From: Winogradskyella marina
Lineage (GTDB): Bacteria > Bacteroidota > Bacteroidia > Flavobacteriales > Flavobacteriaceae
Length of the DNA stretch: 64,000 nt
Direction of reading: 5' to 3'
NCBI RefSeq assembly: GCF_015645385.1
Contig: NZ_JADOET010000008.1
Span: 124,001-188,000 of the forward strand
Both the position numbers and the translations under genes were made by a program. The notes beneath the pieces were generated by a model. That model was not told the DNA's origin, did not search any database, and saw only the letters and a program-made list of their open reading frames with translations. Every line of letters begins with the position of its first letter. Position 1 is the stretch's first letter. Positions 46,381-57,275 of the stretch are shown here, piece after piece.

Positions 46381-46737
46381 AAAGTTATTAAAGCAGGAAA
46401 AGCGGCATTTAGCAATGGTGTTTTAACGATTGTAATTACTATTATGGTGTTAGAGTTGAAAGCTCTAGAAGATACCGCTTTTTGAAGTTTATTAGCTGTA
46501 GCTCTAATATTTATAAGTTACTTGTTAAGCTCTATTTATATCGATGTTTATTGGAATAATCATCATCATTCAGTTCAATTTACTCAGAAGATAAACGGGA
46601 GCAAACCGTGAGCGAACTAGCATTCGTTGGTATGGTTGTCTTTAATTCCTTCTACTACAAGCTGGTTGGGCGAAAATGAATATTATATTGAGGCAATACT
46701 TGTGGCTACATATCAGCTATTCCTTCAGCTTTTGTAA
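46381..46737 (+). pseudogene. TMEM175/DUF1211-type membrane protein, decayed
   Basis: One frame keeps clear similarity to the bacterial TMEM175 potassium channel family: AAFSNGVLTIVITIMVLELK (family FSDG, here FSNG), then IFISYLLSSIYIDVYWNNHH, and SLIPSTTSWLGENEYYIEA. It has in-frame stops after LEDTAF and twice in the segment after QKINGSKP, plus a final stop at 46735. No start codon is in place. Because the frame is otherwise intact, the decay is recent and made of point mutations. Confidence 0.8.
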
Positions 46738-49122
<2,385 letters not shown>

Positions 49123-49139
49123 ATAAGTTCACTTATAAA

Positions 49140-49176
49140 CAAAAAAAAACGCATTTTAAAAATGCGTTTTTTTTTG
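49140..49176. terminator. Bidirectional intrinsic terminator after gyrB
   Basis: A run of nine A, then cgcatt-ttaaa-aatgcg, then a run of nine T; stem core 49149-49155 with 49161-49167. It can stop gyrB and the convergent porin gene. Confidence 0.9.
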
Positions 49177-49177
49177 C

Positions 49178-49777
49178 TTAAAAATCAAATCCTAGTGAGA
49201 ATTGCCAAACTCTATTTTTAGGACTTCCTTCGTCGTAAATATCACCTAATCCAAGATGGTATCGCACGCCTAAACTTACACCCGAATCGGTTTTAAATCC
49301 GCCACCAAAGTTCATTCCCCAATCAAAACGGCTGGGTTCAAATTCTTGTTCGGTATCAAAAAGGTTAAAGCTACTGTCAAACTCTTCTTTATGAGAGATG
49401 GCGAATCCAACCTGCGGTCCTGCTTCTAAAAAGAAATTGTCTGAAGGGTAGATTTTTAAAACTAAGGGCAAGTTAATGTAGTTTAATTTCTGTGTAAATG
49501 TGCCACTATTGTCTTTTACCTCATACCCTTGTTGCGAATACAGTAATTCCACTTGAATGGCAATATGCTTAGAGGCAAAAGATTCGCCATAAAAACCAAC
49601 GTGAAAACCATGGCGTTGACCAGTTTCACTATCTTCATCAAAACTTACAGCCGCTAAATTATAGCCAAACTTTAAGCCGGCATTAGATTTGTTTTTATAA
49701 GTGTCCAAACTATCTTGTGCCTGTAGTGTGCTCACGATACACAAAGCTGTAAATAGAGTTAAAATTGTATTTTTCAT
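49178..49777 (-). CDS. Porin family outer-membrane beta-barrel protein
   Basis: 199 residues with a signal peptide (to about 21, VSTLQAQ) and alternating strands ending in Phe (VWQFSLGFDF), typical of small eight-stranded barrels of the PorT/OmpX-like group. Segments such as GLKFGYNLAAVSF and FFLEAGPQVGFAIS are typical. It follows the metalloprotease gene on the same strand after 34 bases. Confidence 0.85.
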   Translation of the reverse strand: MKNTILTLFTALCIVSTLQAQDSLDTYKNKSNAGLKFGYNLAAVSFDEDSETGQRHGFHVGFYGESFASKHIAIQVELLYSQQGYEVKDNSGTFTQKLNYINLPLVLKIYPSDNFFLEAGPQVGFAISHKEEFDSSFNLFDTEQEFEPSRFDWGMNFGGGFKTDSGVSLGVRYHLGLGDIYDEGSPKNRVWQFSLGFDF

Positions 49778-49811
49778 GATTGTGTTATTTTAAATATTAG
49801 TTTGTTAATTA

Positions 49812-50591
49812 TTATTTTCCGCCGTTAGCTCTTAAATCATCTATACAAGCGCTATCTAGGTCTGGGGCAGAGCTCATATTAACCATAGCATCTAGCCCTG
49901 TTGAAGATTCCGTAGCCCAAAACATAAGGCAATCTTCATCGTCACAATGCTTAGGATGTTCGGTATCTTCATGCGCAGTTTCCATTGGTGTGCCTAGATT
50001 GGTGAGGCCGAGAATATGCCCAAACTCATGAGTGATTACAGTGGTTTCTAATAGCGTTCGGTCGGGTTCAAAAGGACTATTACTCAGATTCTGAATAGTG
50101 GCTTCATAAATTACAAACGAGGTATTCCAATACGCGGTGCCTAAAACCGAATTACTATCCGTATTAGAGGCAGATTGGCCATCGGCAAAAAAGACCCAAA
50201 GCGTCAATTGGTTTTCGGTATTGTAATTGTTACGATGCGCAATTTCAATATCCGCAATATCTTGAACCGTATAATTTTCAAAACCTGGGGATGTAATTGC
50301 TCTTTTTTCAACCGTAATTCCATTAGGCTTATAAGTTCTGTCGTCTATAAAAGAAATAAAATTAGCAATACTCGCATCATTAGGTTCAAAGCCGTCTGCA
50401 TAAACAAGTTCTATAAGAAGACTTGTAAACGTGTTGTCTGATAAAAAATCATGCGCAGAACTTCCTGTGGCCTGCCTGTTGAGGTTAACCTCTGTATTTT
50501 GGTTTTCTGAGATGGTCTCAGCGTTTTCTTTAGAGCAGCTCGCTACCAAAACGAATCCTAAAAATGCGACTAAATAGTTGTAAATTTTCAT
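49812..50591 (-). CDS. Zinc metalloprotease lipoprotein
   Basis: 259 residues with a lipoprotein signal (FVLVASCSKE, Cys19). The zinc site is HEFGHILGLTN at 188-198: His188, Glu189 and His192, with Asn198 where most metzincins have His or Asp. A Met-turn candidate follows in DEDCLMFWA (Met223). Cys216 and Cys221 may form a disulfide. It belongs to a group of predicted envelope metalloproteases in Flavobacteriaceae. It lies beside locus 2 but is separated from its lipoprotein gene by a terminator and lacks the GTAGGG motif. Confidence 0.82.
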   Translation of the reverse strand: MKIYNYLVAFLGFVLVASCSKENAETISENQNTEVNLNRQATGSSAHDFLSDNTFTSLLIELVYADGFEPNDASIANFISFIDDRTYKPNGITVEKRAITSPGFENYTVQDIADIEIAHRNNYNTENQLTLWVFFADGQSASNTDSNSVLGTAYWNTSFVIYEATIQNLSNSPFEPDRTLLETTVITHEFGHILGLTNLGTPMETAHEDTEHPKHCDDEDCLMFWATESSTGLDAMVNMSSAPDLDSACIDDLRANGGK

Positions 50592-50599
50592 TGTATTTA

Positions 50600-50640
50600 A
50601 TTTTATAAAAGCAGCTACACCTAATGTAGCTGCTTTACCA
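50600..50640 (-). terminator. Intrinsic terminator after the locus 2 lipoprotein gene
   Basis: Perfect 12-bp stem (50608-50619 with 50625-50636), 5-base loop. On the minus strand it is followed by a short T-rich run (ttttataaaa). Confidence 0.82.
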
Positions 50641-50671
50641 TAACATGTACGAAACTAATGCATCATTGGAT

Positions 50672-51724
50672 TTATATTTGGGCTAAAACCAAGGTTACTG
50701 CAGCATTTGTAGTACTCTGTAGGGAAATTGTATTTTCAGAATAACTTGTTACTTCCCAAGTGTTATTTAATAATTCAAAATTAGCGTTTTCAGAAAACGT
50801 TAATGAAATAAAAACATCGAGTTCTGAAGCTACTTCATAAGTTCCGTTAACTTCCGAAATTGCTGAGTTTGTGGTGTGCACTGCGGTAATTGTTAAATCA
50901 TTAGCGAAATTTAAAGTATAGTCGCTAAACTCATTAGCAGTATCTACCCCAGCAGTTACAAAGGCATCAATGGTATACACACCTTCAATTAAAATAGATT
51001 CTATGTCTTCAGCTTGGTCCTCGGCATCTTCCATATCGTCATCCATAGCAATACACTCAATAATTTGCGCTTCTAAATCGGCATCACTTGTAATTTCTAC
51101 AACAGTGTCGCTATTTAATGTCGCAGTGATAGGGTAGTTTACGGAAAAGAAAGCGGCATCGTCAAAATTATTCATGTAGGCGTATAATTGTTGTTCAGAT
51201 TCAATAACAACACTTCCTGTTTGCTCTATATTAGCGTCATAAGTTAAAATGGTTATTGGAAAATCAATGTCTAAACAATTTATAGCACTTTCTGCTTCGT
51301 CTTCGGCAGTTTCACAAGCTTCCATTAATTCGTCAAATTCAGATTGATTGGTGACAATAACTTCTGTATAATTGCTTAATCTAACTGTTATCGGAAATTG
51401 AAATACAACGCTGTCATCATCATTTGTAAATTCGCCAATAATATCTAAAACTAAGCTGTAATCTGATTCCGAAATCAAGGTTACTTGCGTGTTATTAACC
51501 GTAGCAGTTACAGGTAATAATACGGATGAACAAGACATGCCATCTAAAAAGTCGTCAAAACTACCATCGTACATAGCAGAACGTTCTAGGTTACTTGCGG
51601 TTGTAGAGTTGGCAGAATTGGTGTTTGGGTTGTCGCCATTTTCACTGTCAATTTCATCTTGACAAGAAGTGAAAGCTAAAGCAAACATACATACTAATGC
51701 GGTTAAGAATTTTGAGGTTTTCAT
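50672..51724 (-). CDS. Repeat-containing surface lipoprotein (locus 2)
   Basis: 350 residues from the ATG at 51724, giving MKTSKFLTALVCMFALAFTS and then CQDEID: lipoprotein signal, Cys21. An ATG nine codons upstream is rejected because it breaks the signal. Residues of about 48-220 hold four beta repeats of about 40 residues (LPVTATVNNTQVTLISESDY, FPITVRLSNYTEVIVTNQSE and relatives), homologous to those of the locus 1 lipoprotein. Then comes an acidic stretch (DDDMEDAEDQAEDIES) and a single lipocalin-like unit of about 100 residues. It is divergent from its sigma gene. Confidence 0.83.
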   Translation of the reverse strand: MKTSKFLTALVCMFALAFTSCQDEIDSENGDNPNTNSANSTTASNLERSAMYDGSFDDFLDGMSCSSVLLPVTATVNNTQVTLISESDYSLVLDIIGEFTNDDDSVVFQFPITVRLSNYTEVIVTNQSEFDELMEACETAEDEAESAINCLDIDFPITILTYDANIEQTGSVVIESEQQLYAYMNNFDDAAFFSVNYPITATLNSDTVVEITSDADLEAQIIECIAMDDDMEDAEDQAEDIESILIEGVYTIDAFVTAGVDTANEFSDYTLNFANDLTITAVHTTNSAISEVNGTYEVASELDVFISLTFSENANFELLNNTWEVTSYSENTISLQSTTNAAVTLVLAQI

Positions 51725-51782
51725 ACTATTGATTTTTTTTGGGTTATACATTTTAAAACTTAAATAGCGTGTTTTACGCTTT

Positions 51783-51818
51783 CTATAGTTAAGACCCTTA
51801 TGTGCCTGTTTACCCTAC
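51783..51818 (-). promoter_or_regulatory. Candidate ECF-sigma promoter before the lipoprotein gene (locus 2)
   Basis: On the minus strand: GTAGGGTAAACA (GTAGGG at 51818-51813), with GGTCTTAACTATAG starting exactly 16 bases after GTAGGG (51796-51783). The agaaagcgtaaaac leader element (51784-51771) overlaps its end and is shared with locus 1. Confidence 0.72.
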
Positions 51819-51894
51819 GATTTTTTTAAATATTTTATTAATTCAGTTGTAGTTAGTTGATTATTAGTGTGTAATAATTTGATTTTTTTATGTT

Positions 51895-51902
51895 TATTTT
51901 TG
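51895..51902 (+). promoter_or_regulatory. Candidate housekeeping -7 element (TATTTTTG) for the locus 2 sigma gene
   Basis: Matches TAnnTTTG, 27 bases before the sigma ATG. The sigma gene itself lacks the GTAGGG motif, so it may be made constitutively by the main sigma factor. Confidence 0.35.
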
Positions 51903-51928
51903 CGCCTATAGTCTTGTAATTCTATTTT

Positions 51929-52450
51929 ATGAGTAAATCATTGTCTAAACTCTGTGAAGAGAAACACTTCAATTCATTTTATTTACATCACGTTCAAGCG
52001 CTCAGTAATTTTGCCTACTATAAATGTGGAGACAAAGCACAGGCTCTAGATTTGGTGCAAGATGCTTTTGCAAAAGTATGGGAAAATTGTGCTCAGGTCG
52101 ATTTTAATAAAGCGAAATCCTATGTGTTTACCACGGTAAATAATTTGTTTTTAAATGTGGTTAGGCACCAAAAAGTAGTCTTGTCTTACGCTAAAGCATC
52201 GCCCTATTTAGACAAAACAAATTTAAACCCAGAATACCTTTTAGAAGAAGAGGAATTTAAAAAGAAACTACAGTCTGTAATTACAGGTTTGAGTGATGAA
52301 CAGCGCGAAGTTTTTTTATTAAACCGAATAGAGGATAAAAAATATAGAGAAATCGCCGAGTTACTCAATATTTCTCAAAAAACCGTTGAAAAACGAATGT
52401 CAGGCGCACTTAAAGCCCTACGAGAAAAACTGGATGATGTAAATATTTAA
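51929..52450 (+). CDS. ECF RNA polymerase sigma factor, FecI-like (locus 2)
   Basis: 173 residues. Region 2: ALDLVQDAFAKVWENC and NKAKSYVFTTVNNLFLN. Region 4: LSDEQREVFLLNRIEDKKYR with helix-turn-helix YREIAELLNISQKTVEKRM. It is a close paralogue of the sigma factor at 28249. It is followed after 68 bases by fecR, with a promoter-like motif in the gap. Confidence 0.94.
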   Translation: MSKSLSKLCEEKHFNSFYLHHVQALSNFAYYKCGDKAQALDLVQDAFAKVWENCAQVDFNKAKSYVFTTVNNLFLNVVRHQKVVLSYAKASPYLDKTNLNPEYLLEEEEFKKKLQSVITGLSDEQREVFLLNRIEDKKYREIAELLNISQKTVEKRMSGALKALREKLDDVNI

Positions 52451-52469
52451 GAAAAATTAGAAACCTTTT

Positions 52470-52504
52470 GTAGGGTAAACATCAGTTGGCGTGTCTTATT
52501 ATAG
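52470..52504 (+). promoter_or_regulatory. Candidate ECF-sigma promoter before fecR-receptor (locus 2)
   Basis: GTAGGGTAAACA (GTAGGG at 52470-52475); TGTCTTATTATAG starts exactly 16 bases after GTAGGG (52492-52504), 14 bases before the fecR ATG. The first 12 bases are identical to the motif before the divergent lipoprotein gene. Confidence 0.72.
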
Positions 52505-52518
52505 AATAGCTCAAAATC

Positions 52519-53433
52519 ATGAATAAAGAAAGCGACATATTAAAATGGTTTAATGGTGAAATTTCTACGGAAACCATAAAAGAACGGTACCCTAATGAGG
52601 ACTTTTCGAGTTTAGAGAAATCACAGTTTTATGCCAAACAATTTGAAGTTCCTCAAATTGATGCTCAAAAAGCTTTAGAAGACTTTAAAAAGCGACCTTT
52701 AGGAAAGGATAGTACCAAGGTTATACCTTTAAATTTTAAATTATTTATAAGAATTGCCGCTATTTTAGTAGTGATGCTTGGGGTAGGTTATGCGTTGTTT
52801 TTTAATAATACAACGACCTACTCAACCGCTATAGCACAAACCGAAGTTTTAAATCTACCAGATGATTCTGAGGTCATTTTAAATGCTAAATCTCAATTGC
52901 AATTTGATAAAAAAGATTGGAAAAAAAATAGAAATTTAGATTTAGATGGTGAAGCTTTTTTTAAGGTTACTAAAGGTAAAAAATTTACAGTACATACCGA
53001 TGTTGGGACAATACAAGTGTTAGGAACACAGTTTAATGTAAAAGAACGTGACAATTATTTTGAAGTGCAATGTTACGAAGGGTCGGTGCAAGTAGCCTAT
53101 AAGGATAAGAAAACAATATTAACGCCTGGAAAAACGTTTAGAGTAGTTAAAGGTGAACAAATTGTGGTTAAAGATTTTAATTCTGAGAATCCAGCTTGGT
53201 TAGTCCAAGAGTCTAGCTTTGATAATGTACCGCTTTGGCAAGTTATAGATGAATTAGAAATTCAATACAATATGGTTATTTCAGCCGAATCTGTAAACAC
53301 CTCTAGTTTATATTCGGGAAGTTTTACACATAATGATAAAAATATTGCCTTACAGTCGGTAACTATTCCTTTGAAATTGAGTTATAAAATAGAAGGGAAT
53401 AAGGTTGAATTCTATAATTATGAGTCTCAATAA
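52519..53433 (+). CDS. FecR-type anti-sigma factor (locus 2)
   Basis: 304 residues, same layout as the locus 1 protein: cytoplasmic sigma-binding region (1-73), membrane segment (about 74-95, FIRIAAILVVMLGVGYALFF), periplasmic FecR domain (about 105-210, LNLPDDSEVILNAKSQLQF and LGTQFNVKERDNYFEVQC) and C-terminal DUF4974 domain (about 235-304, SLYSGSFTHNDKNIALQSV). The end overlaps the receptor start by 14 bases. Confidence 0.93.
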   Translation: MNKESDILKWFNGEISTETIKERYPNEDFSSLEKSQFYAKQFEVPQIDAQKALEDFKKRPLGKDSTKVIPLNFKLFIRIAAILVVMLGVGYALFFNNTTTYSTAIAQTEVLNLPDDSEVILNAKSQLQFDKKDWKKNRNLDLDGEAFFKVTKGKKFTVHTDVGTIQVLGTQFNVKERDNYFEVQCYEGSVQVAYKDKKTILTPGKTFRVVKGEQIVVKDFNSENPAWLVQESSFDNVPLWQVIDELEIQYNMVISAESVNTSSLYSGSFTHNDKNIALQSVTIPLKLSYKIEGNKVEFYNYESQ

Positions 53434-55960
53434 AGTACTTTGCATTTTAGGTTGTTTTGTCCTCAGTTTTGCTACAAATGCACAAACTGAAGCACAAATA
53501 GCATTGGCTGATTTAATCCCAGAATTAGAGGCTAAATTTGATGTAAAGTTTTCTTATACCTCAGAAGCAGTAAACCATATAGTTGTAGAACGACCAAATG
53601 ATGAAGCGTCCTTAACAACGATTATTTCTGACCTGAATGCGACCACTTTATTACATTTTAAGTTTTTAACGGAACGTTATATAACTATTTCTACCATTGA
53701 AAAAACAATTAACATTTGTGGTGTTCTAAAAACAGTGGATACGATACCGCTTTACGGTGCATCTGTATATGTTTCAGGCTATACTAAAGGCGTGGTAACC
53801 GATGAAAATGGCAAATTTACTTTGAATGATGTTGAAGTGGATGCGACTATTACTATATCTTATATAGGATTTGAAACTAAAATGCTTGAAGCCCTGTCCT
53901 TACGAGGGCAAAAAGATTGTTTCATTATAACAATGACGGCCAAAAGTGAAGTTCTTGACGAAATTGTAATTTCAAAATTTTTAACTACCGGTTTACAACA
54001 GCGTGTAGATGGTAGCACACAATTAAACACGGAACAATTTGGGATTCTTCCCGGACTCACTGAGCCCGATGTATTACAGTCTATACAAGCTTTACCAGGT
54101 GTAGAAAGTTTGAATGAAAGTATCGCAAATATAAATGTGCGTGGTGGTACTAATGACCAAAATTTAATGTTGTGGGATGGTATAAAAATGTATCATTCAG
54201 GACACTTTTTTGGTCTTATTTCGGCATACAATCCCTATTTAACAGAGAAAGTTATCGTGACAAAAAATGGAACTTCTAGTGCTTTTAGTGATGGGGTTTC
54301 TAGTACTGTAAATATGTTTACTAAAGATGAGGTTAATGAGACGTTCTCTGGAGGTTTTGGTGCAAATCTTATTCATGCCGATGCGTTTTTTGAAGTGCCA
54401 ATTAGTAAAAAAATAGCTTTGCATGTGTCGGGCAGACGTTCATTTACAGATGTGTTTAATTCGCCAACTTATGAAAATTATTTTGAACGAAGTTTTCAAG
54501 ATAGTGAACTCACAACTAATGGCGAAGATATCAATGAGGTCGCTACAGCTTCGGATTTCTATTTTTACGATTATACGGCGAAGTTGTTATATGATTTAAA
54601 TGAAAAACATCAGTTTAGAGCTCAGGTCATTGGGATTAATAATAACCTCGATTATGAAGAAAGTTACACCAACAATAGTAATGAAACCGAATCTAAAACC
54701 AGTAATTTAAAACAGACAAACTTAGGTTTTGGTGGCGATTGGGAAGCGCAATGGGGAGCGCGATTTCAAACCCATTTAAGCGCGTATTATTCAAAGTATA
54801 ATGTAGATGCTATTGATTATCGAGTAGAAACTGACCAAGAATTAATTCAGGCCAATGAAGTGCTTGAGACCGGTATAAAACTAAAAGCAAACTATAAGAT
54901 TCACGATAATTTAAATGTTTTAAACGGCTATCAATTTACGGAAGTTGGTATCCTCAATGCGACTACAGTAAGTAATCCGGTTTATAGTCGTACCAAAAAG
55001 GATGTCCTTTTAAATCATGCCTTTTTTAGCGAAATAGAGTTTAAAAATAAGACCTTATTTGTTAGAGGCGGCGTACGTGCAAATTATTTTCAGAAGTTTA
55101 GTAAGCTTATCATAGAGCCCAGACTGAATTTGCACTATCAGTTGTTTAATAATTTTGCGATTAAATTTTTAGGGGAGTTTAAAAACCAATCTGCAACACA
55201 AATTATAGATTTTCAAGATGATTTCTTAGGAGTAGAAAATAGACGGTGGATTTTAGCAGATGAGCAAACCATACCTATTTCAGAAAGCAAACAAGGTTCT
55301 TTCGGTTTTCAGTATAACAAGTATAATTTTGTGGTGGATATAGAAGGTTTTTACAAAACGGTGGAAGGTATTACAGTATCTAATCAAGGGTTTTATAATA
55401 ATTTTCAGTTTATAAATGCTATAGGAAATTACACGGTAAAAGGTGTAGAGTTCTTAGTGAATAAAACAGCGCATAAGTACAGCACATGGCTAAGTTATAC
55501 TTATAGTGTTAATGATTATGGATTTAAAACATTAGAGCCTTCTGTATTTCCTAATAATGCCGATTTAAGACACTCAGTATCCTTAGCATTTAATTACGAT
55601 ATCTTGCCTAATTTTAAAGCTTCAATAGGAGGTATATGGCGATCCGGACAACCCTTTACTAAACCCGTGGAAGGTAATGAAACCGTGCAAAGTGGGAATA
55701 GTACTTTTGTAAATTATGACAGCCCAAATAGCGAAAACTTAGAGGATTTTATGCGCTTAGATGCCTCATTGAATTATTCATTTAAGCTGAATGATAATGT
55801 ACAAACCTCAATAAAAGTTGGTGTTATTAATGTATTGGATCGGAAGAATACGATTAATACATATTATAAGGTAGATCCTAATGATAGCAATAGTGCTATT
55901 CGAATTAAAAAGGAATCATTAGGGTTTACACCAAACATTAGTTTTAGATGTAATTTCTAA
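53420..55960 (+). CDS. TonB-dependent receptor with STN and regulatory domains (locus 2)
   Basis: 846 residues from the ATG at 53420 (MSLNKVLCILGCFVLSF), which overlaps fecR by 14 bases; a TTG at 53405 is less likely. Order: signal peptide (to about 24), STN domain (about 28-90), CarboxypepD_reg-like domain (about 95-165, GVVTDENGKFTLNDVEV), plug (about 195-305, INVRGGTNDQNLMLWDGIKM) and a barrel ending in Phe (SFRCNF). The plug and barrel are clearly paralogous to the receptor at 24983, which lacks the regulatory domain. No SusD follows. Confidence 0.92.
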   Translation: MSLNKVLCILGCFVLSFATNAQTEAQIALADLIPELEAKFDVKFSYTSEAVNHIVVERPNDEASLTTIISDLNATTLLHFKFLTERYITISTIEKTINICGVLKTVDTIPLYGASVYVSGYTKGVVTDENGKFTLNDVEVDATITISYIGFETKMLEALSLRGQKDCFIITMTAKSEVLDEIVISKFLTTGLQQRVDGSTQLNTEQFGILPGLTEPDVLQSIQALPGVESLNESIANINVRGGTNDQNLMLWDGIKMYHSGHFFGLISAYNPYLTEKVIVTKNGTSSAFSDGVSSTVNMFTKDEVNETFSGGFGANLIHADAFFEVPISKKIALHVSGRRSFTDVFNSPTYENYFERSFQDSELTTNGEDINEVATASDFYFYDYTAKLLYDLNEKHQFRAQVIGINNNLDYEESYTNNSNETESKTSNLKQTNLGFGGDWEAQWGARFQTHLSAYYSKYNVDAIDYRVETDQELIQANEVLETGIKLKANYKIHDNLNVLNGYQFTEVGILNATTVSNPVYSRTKKDVLLNHAFFSEIEFKNKTLFVRGGVRANYFQKFSKLIIEPRLNLHYQLFNNFAIKFLGEFKNQSATQIIDFQDDFLGVENRRWILADEQTIPISESKQGSFGFQYNKYNFVVDIEGFYKTVEGITVSNQGFYNNFQFINAIGNYTVKGVEFLVNKTAHKYSTWLSYTYSVNDYGFKTLEPSVFPNNADLRHSVSLAFNYDILPNFKASIGGIWRSGQPFTKPVEGNETVQSGNSTFVNYDSPNSENLEDFMRLDASLNYSFKLNDNVQTSIKVGVINVLDRKNTINTYYKVDPNDSNSAIRIKKESLGFTPNISFRCNF

Positions 55961-56003
55961 GACGAATGACGGCTGCTTAACTTAGTGTTAATCAGTTATT
56001 TTA

Positions 56004-56011
56004 TATATTTG
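56004..56011 (+). promoter_or_regulatory. Candidate -7 element (TATATTTG) for the DUF6588 gene
   Basis: Matches TAnnTTTG, 25 bases before the ATG at 56036. It suggests expression apart from the receptor gene upstream. Confidence 0.4.
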
Positions 56012-56035
56012 TTAACAATAAAAAAACTTAACCTT

Positions 56036-57052
56036 ATGAAAAAATTAGCTCTGTTTATCATCTTATGTGCATGTACCATCAGTGTTAAAGCACAAAACGA
56101 TATTGACGTATTGCTTGCTGGCGGTATTGAAGATGCACAACGTTTTACAAACGATTATTTAGCTCCTGGCACTAACGGGGTCATGCATAGTATGAATGCC
56201 AATTGGTTTAATTCGGCAAAAGTAAAACCCTTGGGCGGCTTTGAAATTTCAGTAATGGTTAACGCCTCTTTGATTAAAGATGAACATAAAACGTTTAATT
56301 TAAACACTGCAGATTACAATAATGTAGAATTTGTTCAGGGACCGAGTTCACAGTTGGTGTCTTCAGTTTTAGGTGAAAATAATCCACCTATATTTGTTGA
56401 GATTGAATACGAAGATCCTGTATTTGGAAGTCAAACTACGCAGGTTGAATTGCCAGAAGGCATTGGGTCTAACAGTGCAAATCTGTTGCCAACAGCATTT
56501 ATCCAAGGCGCCTTAGGACTTAGTAATGGTCTTGAATTAAAAGCAAGATTTGTTCCTAAATTTGAAAATGAAGATGTGAGTCTAAGTATGTATGGAGCAG
56601 GTTTGCAAATGGAAATTACAGATTGGTTTCCAACGAGTAAAATGTGGCCAGTGGCACTTTCGGGTTTAGTAGCTTATAGTCATTTAGATGGTTCTTACAA
56701 CCTCTTGGAATCTTCTGGGATAGACGGCGAAAACCAACGTTTAGAAAATAATACCAATACGTGGTTATTTCAGGTACTGGCATCCACAAAATTACCAGTT
56801 ATTAATTTTTATGGTGGAATTGGTTATATTAAAGGAAAGTCTGAATCAGATCTATTAGGCGATTATAGAGTGACAGATGGTATATTCTTTACTGAAACAA
56901 TAACAGATCCGTTTTCTGTGTCGAGTGATGTCTCTGCGGTAAGGGGAACTATTGGCACAAAATTGAAACTAGGTTTTTTTAGACTTAATGCAGAATATCA
57001 TTTATCTGAATTTGATGCATTTTCTGTAGGTGTCAATTTTGGATTTAGATAA
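56036..57052 (+). CDS. DUF6588 family exported protein
   Basis: 338 residues from MKKLALFIILCACTISVKAQ, a clean signal peptide; an ATG 17 codons upstream is rejected for that reason. The body is beta-rich with alternating hydrophobic strands and ends in FGFR, so an outer-membrane barrel is likely. It has a signature-like start (DIDVLLAGGIEDAQRFTNDY) that I associate with DUF6588 of Bacteroidota; function unknown. It follows the receptor by 75 bases on the same strand and is closed by a terminator. Confidence 0.78.
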   Translation: MKKLALFIILCACTISVKAQNDIDVLLAGGIEDAQRFTNDYLAPGTNGVMHSMNANWFNSAKVKPLGGFEISVMVNASLIKDEHKTFNLNTADYNNVEFVQGPSSQLVSSVLGENNPPIFVEIEYEDPVFGSQTTQVELPEGIGSNSANLLPTAFIQGALGLSNGLELKARFVPKFENEDVSLSMYGAGLQMEITDWFPTSKMWPVALSGLVAYSHLDGSYNLLESSGIDGENQRLENNTNTWLFQVLASTKLPVINFYGGIGYIKGKSESDLLGDYRVTDGIFFTETITDPFSVSSDVSAVRGTIGTKLKLGFFRLNAEYHLSEFDAFSVGVNFGFR

Positions 57053-57077
57053 TTGAAGTATAAGCCTATAAATTAAC

Positions 57078-57112
57078 AAAAAAGCACAAGATTTCCCCTT
57101 GTGCTTTCTTCG
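57078..57112 (+). terminator. Intrinsic terminator after the DUF6588 gene
   Basis: 10-bp stem aaagcacaag (57081-57090) with cttgtgcttt (57098-57107), 7-base loop. The T tract is short (cttcgttt). Confidence 0.75.
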
Positions 57113-57275
57113 TTTACAGTATTTTTATTTGTAAATTTACAGTCGTATTTAACACCTAGTTTCATATTAAAAAAAACCTATATAACTTGAAATGCGTTGT
57201 TGTGCTACTTTTTATAAGAATAAAAATAGTGCATAGCACATTTCATTCGACATTAATTTAAATAAAAAAAAACAA

